The notes under the pieces: model-generated
What the model was told of the DNA's origin: nothing
The model's database searches: none
The model's input: the letters and a program-made list of their open reading frames with translations, nothing else
Translations under genes and position numbers: made by a program
Shown here: positions 37,431 through 45,364 of the stretch, piece after piece
Layout: the number at the start of each line of letters is the position of its first letter
Position numbering within the stretch: position 1 is the stretch's first letter
Assembly: GCA_036563615.1 (NCBI GenBank)
Contig: DATCMB010000006.1
Location: forward strand, 318,149 to 382,148
DNA length: 64,000 nucleotides
Direction of reading: 5' to 3'
Origin: Candidatus Binatia bacterium
GTDB taxonomy: Bacteria; Desulfobacterota; Binatia; UBA12015

Positions 37431-39041
37431 TCAGCTCCGCGCCTCGCTCGCGACCTGCTTCGCCCAGCGGTAGTCCGGCTTGCCCGACGGCGAGCGCACG
37501 ATCTGCTCCACGACGCAGAGCTGACGCGGCACCTTGTAACCGGCGATCTTGGTGCGGCAGTGCGCCTGGATGTCCTCGAGCGTCGTGCTCTGCCCCGGAC
37601 GGAACTCGACGACCGCCGCGACGCGCTCGCCCCAGCGCTCGTCGGGAACGCCGACGATGGTGCAGTCGAACACCGCGGGGTGCGACTTGACGGCGGTCTC
37701 GACCTCCTCGGGGAAGATCTTCTCGCCGCCCGAGTTGATCGACACCGAGCCGCGGCCGAGCAGCGTGATGCGACCGTCCGGCTCGATCATCCCGTAGTCG
37801 CCCGGCATCGCGTAGCGCACGCCGTCGACGGTGACGAAGGTCTCCGCGGTCTTCTTCTCGTCCTTGTAGTAGCCGATCGGGATGTCGCCGACGCGCGCGA
37901 TCTTGCCGATGCGCGGCTCGGGTCCGGGCGGGATCGGCCGGAAGTTCTCGTCGAGCACCACCGTGTTGCCGACCTTGGTCACGGTCGGGCCGCCCTTCAT
38001 CTCGGTCTGTCCCGCCTGCACCATGACCATGCCGTTGTTGCCGGTCTCGGACGAGCCGATCGCGTCGATCATCATCAAGTTCGGGAAGTGCTTGAAGAAC
38101 TCGTCCTTGACGGCGGGCGAGAAGGTGACGGCGCTGCTCGTGAGCAGGAAGAGCGACGAGAGATCCCAGCGCCCTGGGTTCGCGGCGAGCGTCTCGATCA
38201 GCGGACGACCCATCGCGTCGCCGGTGATCATCATCGAGTTGACCTTCTCCTCCTCGACCAGCGACCACACGCGCTCCGGGTCGAACTTGCCCAGCAGCAC
38301 GACCTTGTTGCCGACGAAGCTCTGACCCATCACCGCCCACTGCGTCGCGCCGTGCATGAGCGGCGCGATCGGCAGGAAGGTCAGCGCGCCGCCCTTGCCC
38401 TTCTCGACCATGTGCGACGGGTGCTGGCAGCGCTCGTTGGTCATCGGGTCGATGCCGCCGCCGAGCGCGAAGAACACGTCCTCGTGCCGCCAGATGACGC
38501 CCTTCGGCATTCCCGTCGTGCCGCCGGTGTAGAGGATGTAGCGGTCGTCGGCGGAGCGCGGTCCGAAGTCGCGCTCGGGAGAGCCCGACGCGACGGCCTC
38601 CTCGTAGTCGACCGAGCCGATCGTCGAGGCGTCCTCGCCGCTGCCGTCCTCGATCACGATCGAGTGACGCAGGAGAGGCATCGCCGGCAGCACGCGCGCG
38701 ACGCGCGGCGCAAACTGACGCTGGTAGACGAGCGCCTTCAGATCCGCGTTGTCGAACAGGTAGCGGAGCTCGTCCTCGACGTAGCGGTAGTTGATGTTGA
38801 TCCAGATCGCGCGCAGCTTGAAGACCGCCCACAGCGTCTCGACCCACTCGACGGAGTTCAGCGCGTAGATGCCGACGTGATCGCCCACGCCGATGCCGTG
38901 GGCCGCGAGGTGGTGCGCGAGGCGGTTCGCGCGCTCCTCCATCTCGGCGTAGGTGCGACGCTTGCCGTCGCACACCAGGTACTCCCGGTCGCCGAAGTGA
39001 TCGACCGCGTGCTCGAAGAGGTCCGCCAGGTTGAACTCCAT
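37431..39041 (-). CDS. Acyl-CoA synthetase (AMP-forming)
   Basis: 536 residues of the ANL adenylate-forming family, activating a carboxylic acid with ATP and CoA. The P-loop-like motif is YTGGTTGMPKGVIWRHED; SSETGNNGMV and MPGDYGMIEPDGR are the adenylate-binding and hinge-region motifs; VRSPSGKPDYRWAK near the end carries the catalytic Lys. Similar to FadD-type enzymes of actinobacteria acting on long-chain or steroid side-chain acids, but the substrate is not determined. It begins at ATG 39041, 8 bases after a -10-like box, without a ribosome binding site. The small DUF4345 gene lies 34 bases upstream on the same strand. Confidence 0.93.
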   Translation of the reverse strand: MEFNLADLFEHAVDHFGDREYLVCDGKRRTYAEMEERANRLAHHLAAHGIGVGDHVGIYALNSVEWVETLWAVFKLRAIWININYRYVEDELRYLFDNADLKALVYQRQFAPRVARVLPAMPLLRHSIVIEDGSGEDASTIGSVDYEEAVASGSPERDFGPRSADDRYILYTGGTTGMPKGVIWRHEDVFFALGGGIDPMTNERCQHPSHMVEKGKGGALTFLPIAPLMHGATQWAVMGQSFVGNKVVLLGKFDPERVWSLVEEEKVNSMMITGDAMGRPLIETLAANPGRWDLSSLFLLTSSAVTFSPAVKDEFFKHFPNLMMIDAIGSSETGNNGMVMVQAGQTEMKGGPTVTKVGNTVVLDENFRPIPPGPEPRIGKIARVGDIPIGYYKDEKKTAETFVTVDGVRYAMPGDYGMIEPDGRITLLGRGSVSINSGGEKIFPEEVETAVKSHPAVFDCTIVGVPDERWGERVAAVVEFRPGQSTTLEDIQAHCRTKIAGYKVPRQLCVVEQIVRSPSGKPDYRWAKQVASEARS

Positions 39042-39049
39042 GGCGGCGC

Positions 39050-39079
39050 ACTAAATCACGGCTCGCGCGGCGCGCTCAA
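39050..39079 (-). promoter_or_regulatory. Leaderless-type promoter of the acyl-CoA synthetase gene
   Basis: On the minus strand, TTGAGC (39079-39074), an 18-base spacer and TTTAGT (39055-39050) end 8 bases before ATG 39041. The -35 box overlaps the stop codon of the gene upstream. Confidence 0.45.
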
Positions 39080-39459
39080 CTTCGTGGCGTCTGGCGCAGC
39101 AGCGCGGTCGACAGCCCGGCGAGCGTCACCTCGAGCAGCAGCGCGCCGACCGTGTACGCCGAGATCCCGCCGCCGACGACGACGGCGCTCACGCGTCCCG
39201 TGAAGAGCCCGCCGGTCAAGAAGGCGAGGGTGACGAGCGCCGTGCGCCGGAGGTCGTGTCGCAGCGTCGCGAGCAGCGCCAGCACGCCGATCGCCGCCTG
39301 CAGACCGCCGTACATCGCGCGCAGCTCGGTGCGCCCGGTCGGCGTCGCGCCGACGACGCCGGCGATCTCGGCGAGCGCGTCGGGGCGCGCGAGCAAGTAG
39401 AGCCCGTAGGGCAGCCAGAGCAGCGCGTTGACGGCGAGGAACAGGCGTGCGCGGTCCAT
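39076..39459 (-). CDS. DUF4345-like small membrane protein
   Basis: 127 residues with four hydrophobic segments (LFLAVNALLWLPYGLYLLA, LQAAIGVLALLATL, ALVTLAFLTGGLFTG, YTVGALLLEVTLAGLSTALL), matching the four-helix DUF4345 family, whose function is unknown. RPDALAEIAGVVG after the first helix and RAMYGGLQAAIG are typical of it. I chose ATG 39459 because a promoter lies immediately upstream, which rules out the upstream in-frame start. No ribosome binding site, so the mRNA is predicted leaderless. Confidence 0.72.
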   Translation of the reverse strand: MDRARLFLAVNALLWLPYGLYLLARPDALAEIAGVVGATPTGRTELRAMYGGLQAAIGVLALLATLRHDLRRTALVTLAFLTGGLFTGRVSAVVVGGGISAYTVGALLLEVTLAGLSTALLRQTPRS

Positions 39460-39466
39460 CGGCGCT

Positions 39467-39495
39467 GGATAGGAGGAGCGCGCCCGGCGCGTCAA
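39467..39495 (-). promoter_or_regulatory. Leaderless-type promoter of the DUF4345 gene
   Basis: On the minus strand, TTGACG (39495-39490), a 17-base spacer and CTATCC (39472-39467) end 7 bases before ATG 39459. Confidence 0.6.
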
Positions 39496-39585
39496 ACGGT
39501 CGCGAGCCACGTCGAGCGCCGTTGGCGCGCGGGCGCCGCCCGTCGTGCGCGGATCGTGCCGTGGCGGCGAGTCGACGAGCGGCGC

Positions 39586-40587
39586 TTACGCCTGCTCGAC
39601 CTGCGGGCGCGCCGCGGCGACGCTCGGCGCCGCGCTCGCCGGCGCGCGCCGGAAGCGCGACAGCAGCGGCAGCGCCGCGACCGCGCGCCGCGCGACGCTC
39701 GGCCGCCGCACCGGCTCCGGCACGACCTCGCGCGCGCCCTCGATCAGGCTGAACTTGACGATCTCGAAGTAGGGCGAGAGGTCGAAGTCGCGCGGCGTGA
39801 CCAGCGTGTGCGGACGGCGGCTCATGCGCAGGTGGCGCGCGAGCGGACGGCGCGACGGCCAGCTCGGCGAGCCGACGCCGACGTGGTACGCGCGGCGCTC
39901 GCCGCCTTGCGACTGCATCAGCTCCGCGACCTCCTCCTCGGTGCGCGGCAGCACCGGGAAGCCGACCGCGTCGAACGCGCGCGCGATCATCGACGAGCAG
40001 ATCACCTCGGTCGGACGTCCGCTGCCGAACTCGAGCGCGTCGCGCCGGAAGCGCGCGGGGACGAGCGACACCGGCAGGAAGTAGCGCGCCAGGTCGAGCA
40101 GGTTCGTGAGATCGTACTCGCCGCCGATCTGCTCGATCACGAGATCCATCACGGTCACGACGTCCTTCGGCGCGAGCCCGAAGGGACGGCAGAGCCGCAG
40201 ATGGAAGCCGCGGTACTTCGAGAGCGGCGACGCGACGACGCCTTCCTCGAGCAGCGCCTCGACCACCATGTGTTGCGCGTCCTCGCCGTAGCGCTCCTCG
40301 AGCGCGCGCGCCTGCGCCGGGTCGCGCCGCAAGAGCTCGTCGCCGACGTAGATCGCCGCGTGCGACCACGAGCTCTGCGTCAAGTATCGGATGACCTCGC
40401 TGACGCGCTGGTCGCCGCACACCAGCAGCACGTCGGCCTTGCGGATGTGGCGGCGGAGCTGATCGATGTCCTGACCCGAGCAGCGCAGGTAGGTGCCGAG
40501 CGGCGCGCTCAGGATCCGGCTTGCGTGGCGGTAGAGGAAGCGTCGCAGGCGATCGGTCACGGCGCCACGATGATGCGCCACCGACAC
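39586..40587 (-). CDS. YiiX/YebB-like NlpC/P60-superfamily cysteine hydrolase
   Basis: 333 residues. A circularly permuted papain-like (LRAT/YiiX-type) fold is suggested by His76 in SSWSHAAIYVGD, Glu110 in MVVEAL and the later Cys197 in EVICSSMIARAF, in the His-before-Cys order of permuted members. LLVCGDQRVSEVIRYLTQSS precedes the His, as in YiiX-type proteins. Such enzymes cleave peptide, ester or lipid-amide bonds; the substrate is unknown. No clear signal peptide. The C-terminal 50 residues are Arg/Ala/Pro-rich. The GTG start at 40587 is uncertain; GTG 40581 or 40557 would also serve. Confidence 0.75.
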   Translation of the reverse strand: MSVAHHRGAVTDRLRRFLYRHASRILSAPLGTYLRCSGQDIDQLRRHIRKADVLLVCGDQRVSEVIRYLTQSSWSHAAIYVGDELLRRDPAQARALEERYGEDAQHMVVEALLEEGVVASPLSKYRGFHLRLCRPFGLAPKDVVTVMDLVIEQIGGEYDLTNLLDLARYFLPVSLVPARFRRDALEFGSGRPTEVICSSMIARAFDAVGFPVLPRTEEEVAELMQSQGGERRAYHVGVGSPSWPSRRPLARHLRMSRRPHTLVTPRDFDLSPYFEIVKFSLIEGAREVVPEPVRRPSVARRAVAALPLLSRFRRAPASAAPSVAAARPQVEQA

Positions 40588-40693
40588 GCCGTCATCGAGC
40601 AGAATTTTCGATGCTGCGTATCAGCAACGCTTGCGCGGCGCGTCGTGACGTTGCGTAGCGCATCTGCGATACGCGCGTCGCCGCGCGGCGACG

Positions 40694-41668
40694 CTACTCC
40701 CCGCGCACGCCCGGTCCGAGCCGACGCCGCAGGTCGTCCTCGAACTCCTGCACCGCCGGACCGCAGAACTGCTCCTTCAGCGCCGCGAGCCGCGGGTGAC
40801 CGGCGTCGCGCTCGCGGTCCCACTCGTCGGCGAAGCGGCCGGACGCGATGTCCTGCGTGAGCTCGCGCATCTTGGCGAGCACGTCGAGGTGATCGTAGGC
40901 GCCGCGACGCGAGAGCTGACCGTACTGGCTGGTCGGCGAGTGGTACTCCATCTGCCGCGCGAAGCCTTGCTCGCGCAGCAGACGGTACGTGCGCTCGACC
41001 TCACCTGACAGAAAGAGCTCGGTGAGGATCGCCTCGAGCGGGATGTCCTGCTCGAGCATCGCGGTGACGAACGACGTGCTGACGTGTGCGAGCGCCGGCG
41101 ACAGCACCTGCTCGACGGCGAGGTCGAGGATCGCTTCCTGGCGCGGCGTGAGCTCGATCCCGCCCTCGCGCAGGCCGCCGATCGCCTTCGCGATGGCGAG
41201 CGTGCGCTGCTTCGCCGTGCCGGTGACGTCGCGCTGCACGCCGACCGCGCTGATGAAGCCGCGACCTTCCTCGAAGCAGCGCCGCACCTCGGGTCCGAGC
41301 ATGCGCGGCGCGACCATGCCGAGGTCGCCCGGCGGCGCGAAGCGATCGAAGGCGTAGTTGTAGCCGCTCGCGAGCACGGTGAGCGCGCGCTCCGAAGGAT
41401 GCAGCGGCAGCGACGGGATCGCGTCGTCCGGGATCAGGACGCAGAGGACGTCGGCTTCGTTTGCTGCGTCGAGGTCGGACACCGCGAAGCCGTCGCGACG
41501 CGCCTGCTCGCGCGACGCGTCCGCGCGCACGCAGACCGACACGTCGAGCCCGGAGTCGCGCAGGTTGAGCGCCCACGAGCGTCCCTGGTTGCCGTAGCCG
41601 ACCACCGCGATGCGCGCCTCGCGCAGCACGCCGAGGTCCGCGTCCTCGTCCCGATAGATCGTCGCCAT
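40694..41668 (-). CDS. Ketol-acid reductoisomerase-like protein
   Basis: 324 residues. The N-terminal Rossmann domain VVGYGNQGRSWALNLRDSG corresponds to the NADPH loop of ketol-acid reductoisomerase, and VAPRMLGPEVRRCFEEGRGF to the next conserved segment. EAILDLAVEQVL keeps the Asp and Glu that bind magnesium in DLFGEQ of IlvC. The C-terminal part (ILTELFLSGEVERTYRLL, HSPTSQYGQLSRRG) is related but diverged. The protein stands alone without ilvB, ilvN or ilvD, so I infer a paralogue acting on another substrate rather than the housekeeping IlvC. ATG 41668 follows GGGAGG, with a TTGCCG / CTATGA promoter about 20 bases further upstream. Confidence 0.8.
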   Translation of the reverse strand: MATIYRDEDADLGVLREARIAVVGYGNQGRSWALNLRDSGLDVSVCVRADASREQARRDGFAVSDLDAANEADVLCVLIPDDAIPSLPLHPSERALTVLASGYNYAFDRFAPPGDLGMVAPRMLGPEVRRCFEEGRGFISAVGVQRDVTGTAKQRTLAIAKAIGGLREGGIELTPRQEAILDLAVEQVLSPALAHVSTSFVTAMLEQDIPLEAILTELFLSGEVERTYRLLREQGFARQMEYHSPTSQYGQLSRRGAYDHLDVLAKMRELTQDIASGRFADEWDRERDAGHPRLAALKEQFCGPAVQEFEDDLRRRLGPGVRGE

Positions 41669-41832
41669 GGCGCCCTCCCGGTCGTCTGGTCATAGGCCCG
41701 GTGGCTCGGTGCCGGCAAGACGACGGTCGTTGACTTCGCGACGCCGAAGGGGTTGCGAAGGGGTGGCGCGGTTCCTGCAGCGCAGCACGCGCAACGCTCG
41801 CCCCGGCGTGCCGGCCGTGAAGGAGGTCTGTG

Positions 41833-42285
41833 ATGGCGCTCGAGCTCGGCAATCTCCACCACATGCCGACCATCAAGGTCGCGATGACGCCGTTCCCGTT
41901 CTTCGTCGAGATCGACGCAAGCGTGACGGAGGCGCGTGCGGTGATGCGTGAGCACGAGATCCACCACCTGCCGGTCACGGAAGACGGCACGCTCGTCGGC
42001 GTGCTCAGCGAGCGCGAGCTGCGGCTGCTCGAGGCGACGGGCCGGATCGACGTCGACGCGCCCGGCAGCGTGCGCGACGCCTGCGTGCGCGACGCGTACG
42101 TCGTCGACGTCGACGCGCCGCTCGACGAGGTGCTCTCGACGATGGCCGCGCGTCACCTGGGCGCGGCGCTGGTCGTCAAGAATCGAAAGCTCGCCGGGAT
42201 CCTGACCAGCAGCGACGCGTGTCGCTTGCTCGCCGAGGCGCTGCGCGAGCGCTTTCCGGCGCCCGACGGCGACAGCGCGGCCTAG
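41833..42285 (+). CDS. CBS-domain pair protein
   Basis: 150 residues from ATG 41833 after AAGGAGG; GTG 41830 is an equally spaced alternative. Two CBS motifs fill the protein: VAMTPFPFFVEIDASVTEAR with HEIHHLPVTEDGTLVGVLSE, and VRDAYVVDVDAPLDEVLSTM with LGAALVVKNRKLAGILTSSD. CBS pairs bind adenosine nucleotides and regulate partner proteins; no effector domain is attached, so this is a stand-alone sensor. Cytoplasmic. It diverges from the reductoisomerase-like gene; a functional link is unproven. TTGACT at 41730 could belong to an upstream promoter, but I see no clear -10. Confidence 0.88.
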   Translation: MALELGNLHHMPTIKVAMTPFPFFVEIDASVTEARAVMREHEIHHLPVTEDGTLVGVLSERELRLLEATGRIDVDAPGSVRDACVRDAYVVDVDAPLDEVLSTMAARHLGAALVVKNRKLAGILTSSDACRLLAEALRERFPAPDGDSAA

Positions 42286-42320
42286 AGGCCGCGGCGCAGG
42301 ACGTGAGTAAGGCGCGCGTC

Positions 42321-42355
42321 GGCGCCGCGACGTGATCCGCTCACGCCGCGGCGCC
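42321..42355. terminator. Long hairpin between convergent CBS and EEP genes
   Basis: GGCGCCGCGACGTGA (42321-42335) pairs with TCACGCCGCGGCGCC (42341-42355), 14 of 15 positions, around the loop TCCGC. It lies midway between two convergent stops. No T-run, but strong enough to act on both strands. Confidence 0.5.
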
Positions 42356-42375
42356 GCACGCGAAGGTGATGAACC

Positions 42376-43830
42376 TTACGGAGCGCTCCAGGCGAAGCGC
42401 ACCGCGAGCGCGTCGTGGTCGCTCAGCGGCTCGCCCATCGGACCGACGAAGACGTCGGTCTCGAAGCGGTGCGAGAGCGCGCTCAGCGTGACGTCGTCGC
42501 CGCTGCGGAACGCGAACTTGTCGATGCGTCCCGGGGTCGGGCAGCCGACCGCAGCGCACGCGTCGATCAGCCCGGTCTCCGCGAGCAGCCGCTCGTACTG
42601 CGACCGGTCGGGCTCGGTGTTGGTGTGGAGGTTGAAGTCGCCGCCGACGATCACCGCGCGTCCGACGGACATCGTGTTGATGAAGTCGCGCAGCTGGCTC
42701 ACGCCCTGGTCGCGCAGCACGTCGTCCTCGGGATCGCCGCCCGCCTCCATGTGCAGGTTGTAGACGTCGATCTCGACGCCCGGCGCGACCGTCGTGCGCG
42801 CGAAGCTGAAGCCCTTGAGCGCCAGGCAGTCCGCCGCGCTGTTGTGGCAGCCGTTCCAGCGCACGCGGGTCACCGGCTCGAACGGGAAGCGCGACATGCG
42901 GTTCAGGCCGTCACCGAGCAGCGCCGAGGGCCGCGTCGGGTCGGTGCCGAGCGGATGCGTCGCGGAGATCGACTTGTAGGGGTGCCGTGCGTCGGCGACC
43001 AGCAGCTCGTGGTAGACGCGCAGCGGCGCGAGCGGGTTCGGATCCGGCGTCTGCCAGCTCTCCTGGACGAGGACCAGGTCGTAGCCGTTGAGCAGCGGGC
43101 TGATGAGCGGCGTGTTGGTCGCCGGGTTCGAGCCCGAGATGCCCTGCGGCAGCCCCGCGACGTTGTAGGTGAGCGCGAGGAACTCGCCGGAGACCGACGC
43201 GGGGCACGACTCCGCGATCTGACCGGTGAGCGTGAACGAGCGCGCGTCGTTCTTCAGGATGCCGTGCGGGCCGAACGACACGCAGTACCGGTCGCCGCCG
43301 CGCAGGGACAGCATGACGTTCGCGCGCGCGCCGGGGTTCGGTGGGACGACGTCGAGCGGCGCCTTCTTGCCCGACATCACGATGCGCAGCGAGAACACGC
43401 CGTTCGGCGCCTTGCGCACGACCAGCGACGACACCGGTCCGTTCTCGCCGCGCGGGTCCGCGTAGCGGAAGCCCTGTCCCGCGGTCGCGCGCCAGAACGG
43501 CTTGCCGCTGCGCGCGGTCCCCTGCGGCAGCGGGAGCACGAGGTTCGACGGCGTCACCCCCGAGGTCCTGATCTGCAGCAGGGCGCCGCCGTCGGAGCCC
43601 GCGACCGTCGGGTCGCCGGTGAGGGTGTTCGGGCTCTGGCGCTCGCCCGCCGTCAGCACGAGGCGGCGTCGCTCGGGCTTGGTGGGCGCGGGGTTGGCGA
43701 TCTCCAGGCGCTGTCCGAGCAGCGTCTGGTCCTCCGCGTGCGCGTCGCGCGCGGCGAGCGGTTGCAGGACGAGGCTGAGCAGGGCGGCGAGCGCGAGCGC
43801 GCCGCCGCGCGATCGGTCGAACGAAAGCAT
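42376..43830 (-). CDS. Secreted endonuclease/exonuclease/phosphatase-family phosphoesterase
   Basis: 484 residues with a signal peptide (MLSFDRSRGGALALAALLSL to AHAE). Residues about 38-210 form a beta-rich domain also present at the C-terminus of the delta-60 protein at 8591. Residues 215-484 are an EEP (DNase I/sphingomyelinase-like) domain: Asn223 in LTYNVAGLP, Glu257 in LVLVQESW, His360 in VYNLHMEAG, Asp398 and Asn400 in VGGDFNLH, and Asp471-His472 in LSDHDALAV. All catalytic positions are present, so it should be an active magnesium-dependent phosphodiesterase, perhaps a phospholipase C or nuclease. I chose ATG 43830, with GGAAAGGA upstream, because it opens the signal peptide. Confidence 0.9.
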   Translation of the reverse strand: MLSFDRSRGGALALAALLSLVLQPLAARDAHAEDQTLLGQRLEIANPAPTKPERRRLVLTAGERQSPNTLTGDPTVAGSDGGALLQIRTSGVTPSNLVLPLPQGTARSGKPFWRATAGQGFRYADPRGENGPVSSLVVRKAPNGVFSLRIVMSGKKAPLDVVPPNPGARANVMLSLRGGDRYCVSFGPHGILKNDARSFTLTGQIAESCPASVSGEFLALTYNVAGLPQGISGSNPATNTPLISPLLNGYDLVLVQESWQTPDPNPLAPLRVYHELLVADARHPYKSISATHPLGTDPTRPSALLGDGLNRMSRFPFEPVTRVRWNGCHNSAADCLALKGFSFARTTVAPGVEIDVYNLHMEAGGDPEDDVLRDQGVSQLRDFINTMSVGRAVIVGGDFNLHTNTEPDRSQYERLLAETGLIDACAAVGCPTPGRIDKFAFRSGDDVTLSALSHRFETDVFVGPMGEPLSDHDALAVRFAWSAP

Positions 43831-44036
43831 GCGGGAGTCCTTTCCGAAGGTCAGCGTGCAACGCGGCAAGCCGGTGGCTTGCACGCCGCAAGCAACCTCG
43901 CACGGCGGTCGCGCGGTGGTCAATTCACTCGTCGGCGGCCGCGCGGAAGCCAGCCTCCGAACCCCCGGTGACGGGACGAGCGCCGGGAAGGATCCACCCC
44001 CGCGATTTCCCGCTCGTACAGCGCGGCGAATTGGAG

Positions 44037-44070
44037 TATAGGTCGCTCGATTCAATCAGTTGATCGAGCG
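44037..44070 (+). promoter_or_regulatory. -10 box with overlapping operator-like palindrome upstream of P450
   Basis: TATAGG (44037-44042) is followed at once by CGCTCGAT (44044-44051) and its perfect inverse ATCGAGCG (44063-44070). The inner bases CAA and TTG extend the symmetry apart from one bulged T. The start of transcription would fall inside the left arm, as for a repressor operator. No matching -35 box is obvious. Confidence 0.4.
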
Positions 44071-44098
44071 CGCGCGGCGCTCGAGCGAGGGGGCCCAG

Positions 44099-45289
44099 AT
44101 GGAAGCGCAGGTGCAGGCCGACACCGCGACCCGCCTGTTCGGGGGCACGATCATGAGCCCGGTGCCCGATCCGTATCCGGTCTACCGGCGGCTGCGGCAC
44201 GAGCGTCCGGTGGTCCCGCTCGAGGGGCCGCTCGGACGCAGCTACATGATCACGCGCTACGACGACGTCCACCGCGCGCTCAAGGACTCGGGGACGTTCT
44301 CGTCGCGCGGCAACGCGCGCGGCATCGGCCTGGTCATGGGCCGCACCATCCTCGAGATGGAAGGCGCCGAGCACCTGCGCCTCCGCCGTCTCGTGACGCC
44401 GGCGTTCTCGCCGCGCGCCCTGCGCGAGGGGCTCGACGAGGTCGTCGAGCGCATCGTGCACCAGCTGGTCGACGGCTTCGCGCGCGACGGCCACGCGGAC
44501 CTCGTCGCGCAGTTCACCTTCACCTACCCGCTGCGCGTCATGGCGCACATCATGGGGCTGCCGATCGCCGACTTCGAGCAGTTCCACCACTGGGCGCTCG
44601 AGCTGCTGTCGATCTCCGAGGATCCCGCGCGCGGCTTCGCCGCGGCGCAGCGCATCGTCGACTACCTGCGGCCGATCCTCGAGGAGCGGCGCCGCGAGCC
44701 GCGCTCGGATCTGGTCAGCACGCTCGTGCACGCCGAGGTCGACGGCCAGCGTCTGACCGAGGAAGAGGTGCTGAGCTTCCTGCGTCTGCTTCTGCCCGCG
44801 GGCGCGGAGACGACCTACCGCTTGACCGGCAGCTTGATCTTCGCGCTCCTCGCGCACGACGAGGTGATGGAGGAGGTCCGCGCCGATCGCGCCGTGCTCG
44901 ATCGCGCGATCGAGGAGACGCTGCGCTGGGAGTCGGCCGTGCAGTACGTGTCGCGCGAGACGACGCGTGAGGTCGAGGTCGCGGGCGTGCGGATCCCAGA
45001 GGGCGAGCTCGTGATGCTCGCGCTCGGCTCGGCGAACCGCGACGAGACGCGCTTCCCGGATCCCGACCGCTTCGACATGCGGCGGCCGAACGTCTCGGAC
45101 CACCTCGCGTTCGGCTTCGGCGAGCACTTCTGCCTGGGCTCGAACCTCGCGCGGCTCGAGGCGCGGATCGCGCTCAACGTGCTGCTCGACCGCCTGCCGA
45201 ACCTGCGCTTCGCGCCGGGCGAGGAGTGCCGGATCGTCGGACTCGCCTTCCGCTCGCCCGACCGGCTGCCGGTGGTGTTCGATGCTTGA
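44099..45289 (+). CDS. Cytochrome P450
   Basis: 396 residues from ATG 44099, which has GAGGGGG upstream; an earlier in-frame TTG at 44060 lies inside the palindrome and is less likely. The I-helix is LPAGAETTYR, the K-helix EETLRWE, and the haem loop AFGFGEHFCLGSNLARLEA. A soluble bacterial class P450 needing separate electron donors. The substrate is unknown. The acyl-CoA ligase and sulfatase genes follow on the same strand, which suggests a catabolic set for a sulfated or hydrophobic carboxylic substrate; this is inference. Confidence 0.94.
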   Translation: MEAQVQADTATRLFGGTIMSPVPDPYPVYRRLRHERPVVPLEGPLGRSYMITRYDDVHRALKDSGTFSSRGNARGIGLVMGRTILEMEGAEHLRLRRLVTPAFSPRALREGLDEVVERIVHQLVDGFARDGHADLVAQFTFTYPLRVMAHIMGLPIADFEQFHHWALELLSISEDPARGFAAAQRIVDYLRPILEERRREPRSDLVSTLVHAEVDGQRLTEEEVLSFLRLLLPAGAETTYRLTGSLIFALLAHDEVMEEVRADRAVLDRAIEETLRWESAVQYVSRETTREVEVAGVRIPEGELVMLALGSANRDETRFPDPDRFDMRRPNVSDHLAFGFGEHFCLGSNLARLEARIALNVLLDRLPNLRFAPGEECRIVGLAFRSPDRLPVVFDA

Positions 45290-45329
45290 TGCTTGACGGC
45301 GGTCGCGCGCCGCGACGCGCGTCCTCCGC

Positions 45330-45358
45330 TTGACAGCGCCAGCATTGCGGCCAACGCT
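45330..45358 (+). promoter_or_regulatory. Leaderless-type promoter of the acyl-CoA ligase gene
   Basis: TTGACA (45330-45335), a 17-base spacer and AACGCT (45353-45358) end 6 bases before ATG 45365. No ribosome binding site is present. The -10 is weak but perfectly placed. Confidence 0.5.
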
Positions 45359-45364
45359 CGCGGC

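Noticed and set aside
41730..41735. TTGACT as a promoter of the CBS gene
   Set aside because: No acceptable -10 box lies 16-19 bases downstream and the start codon is about 100 bases away.
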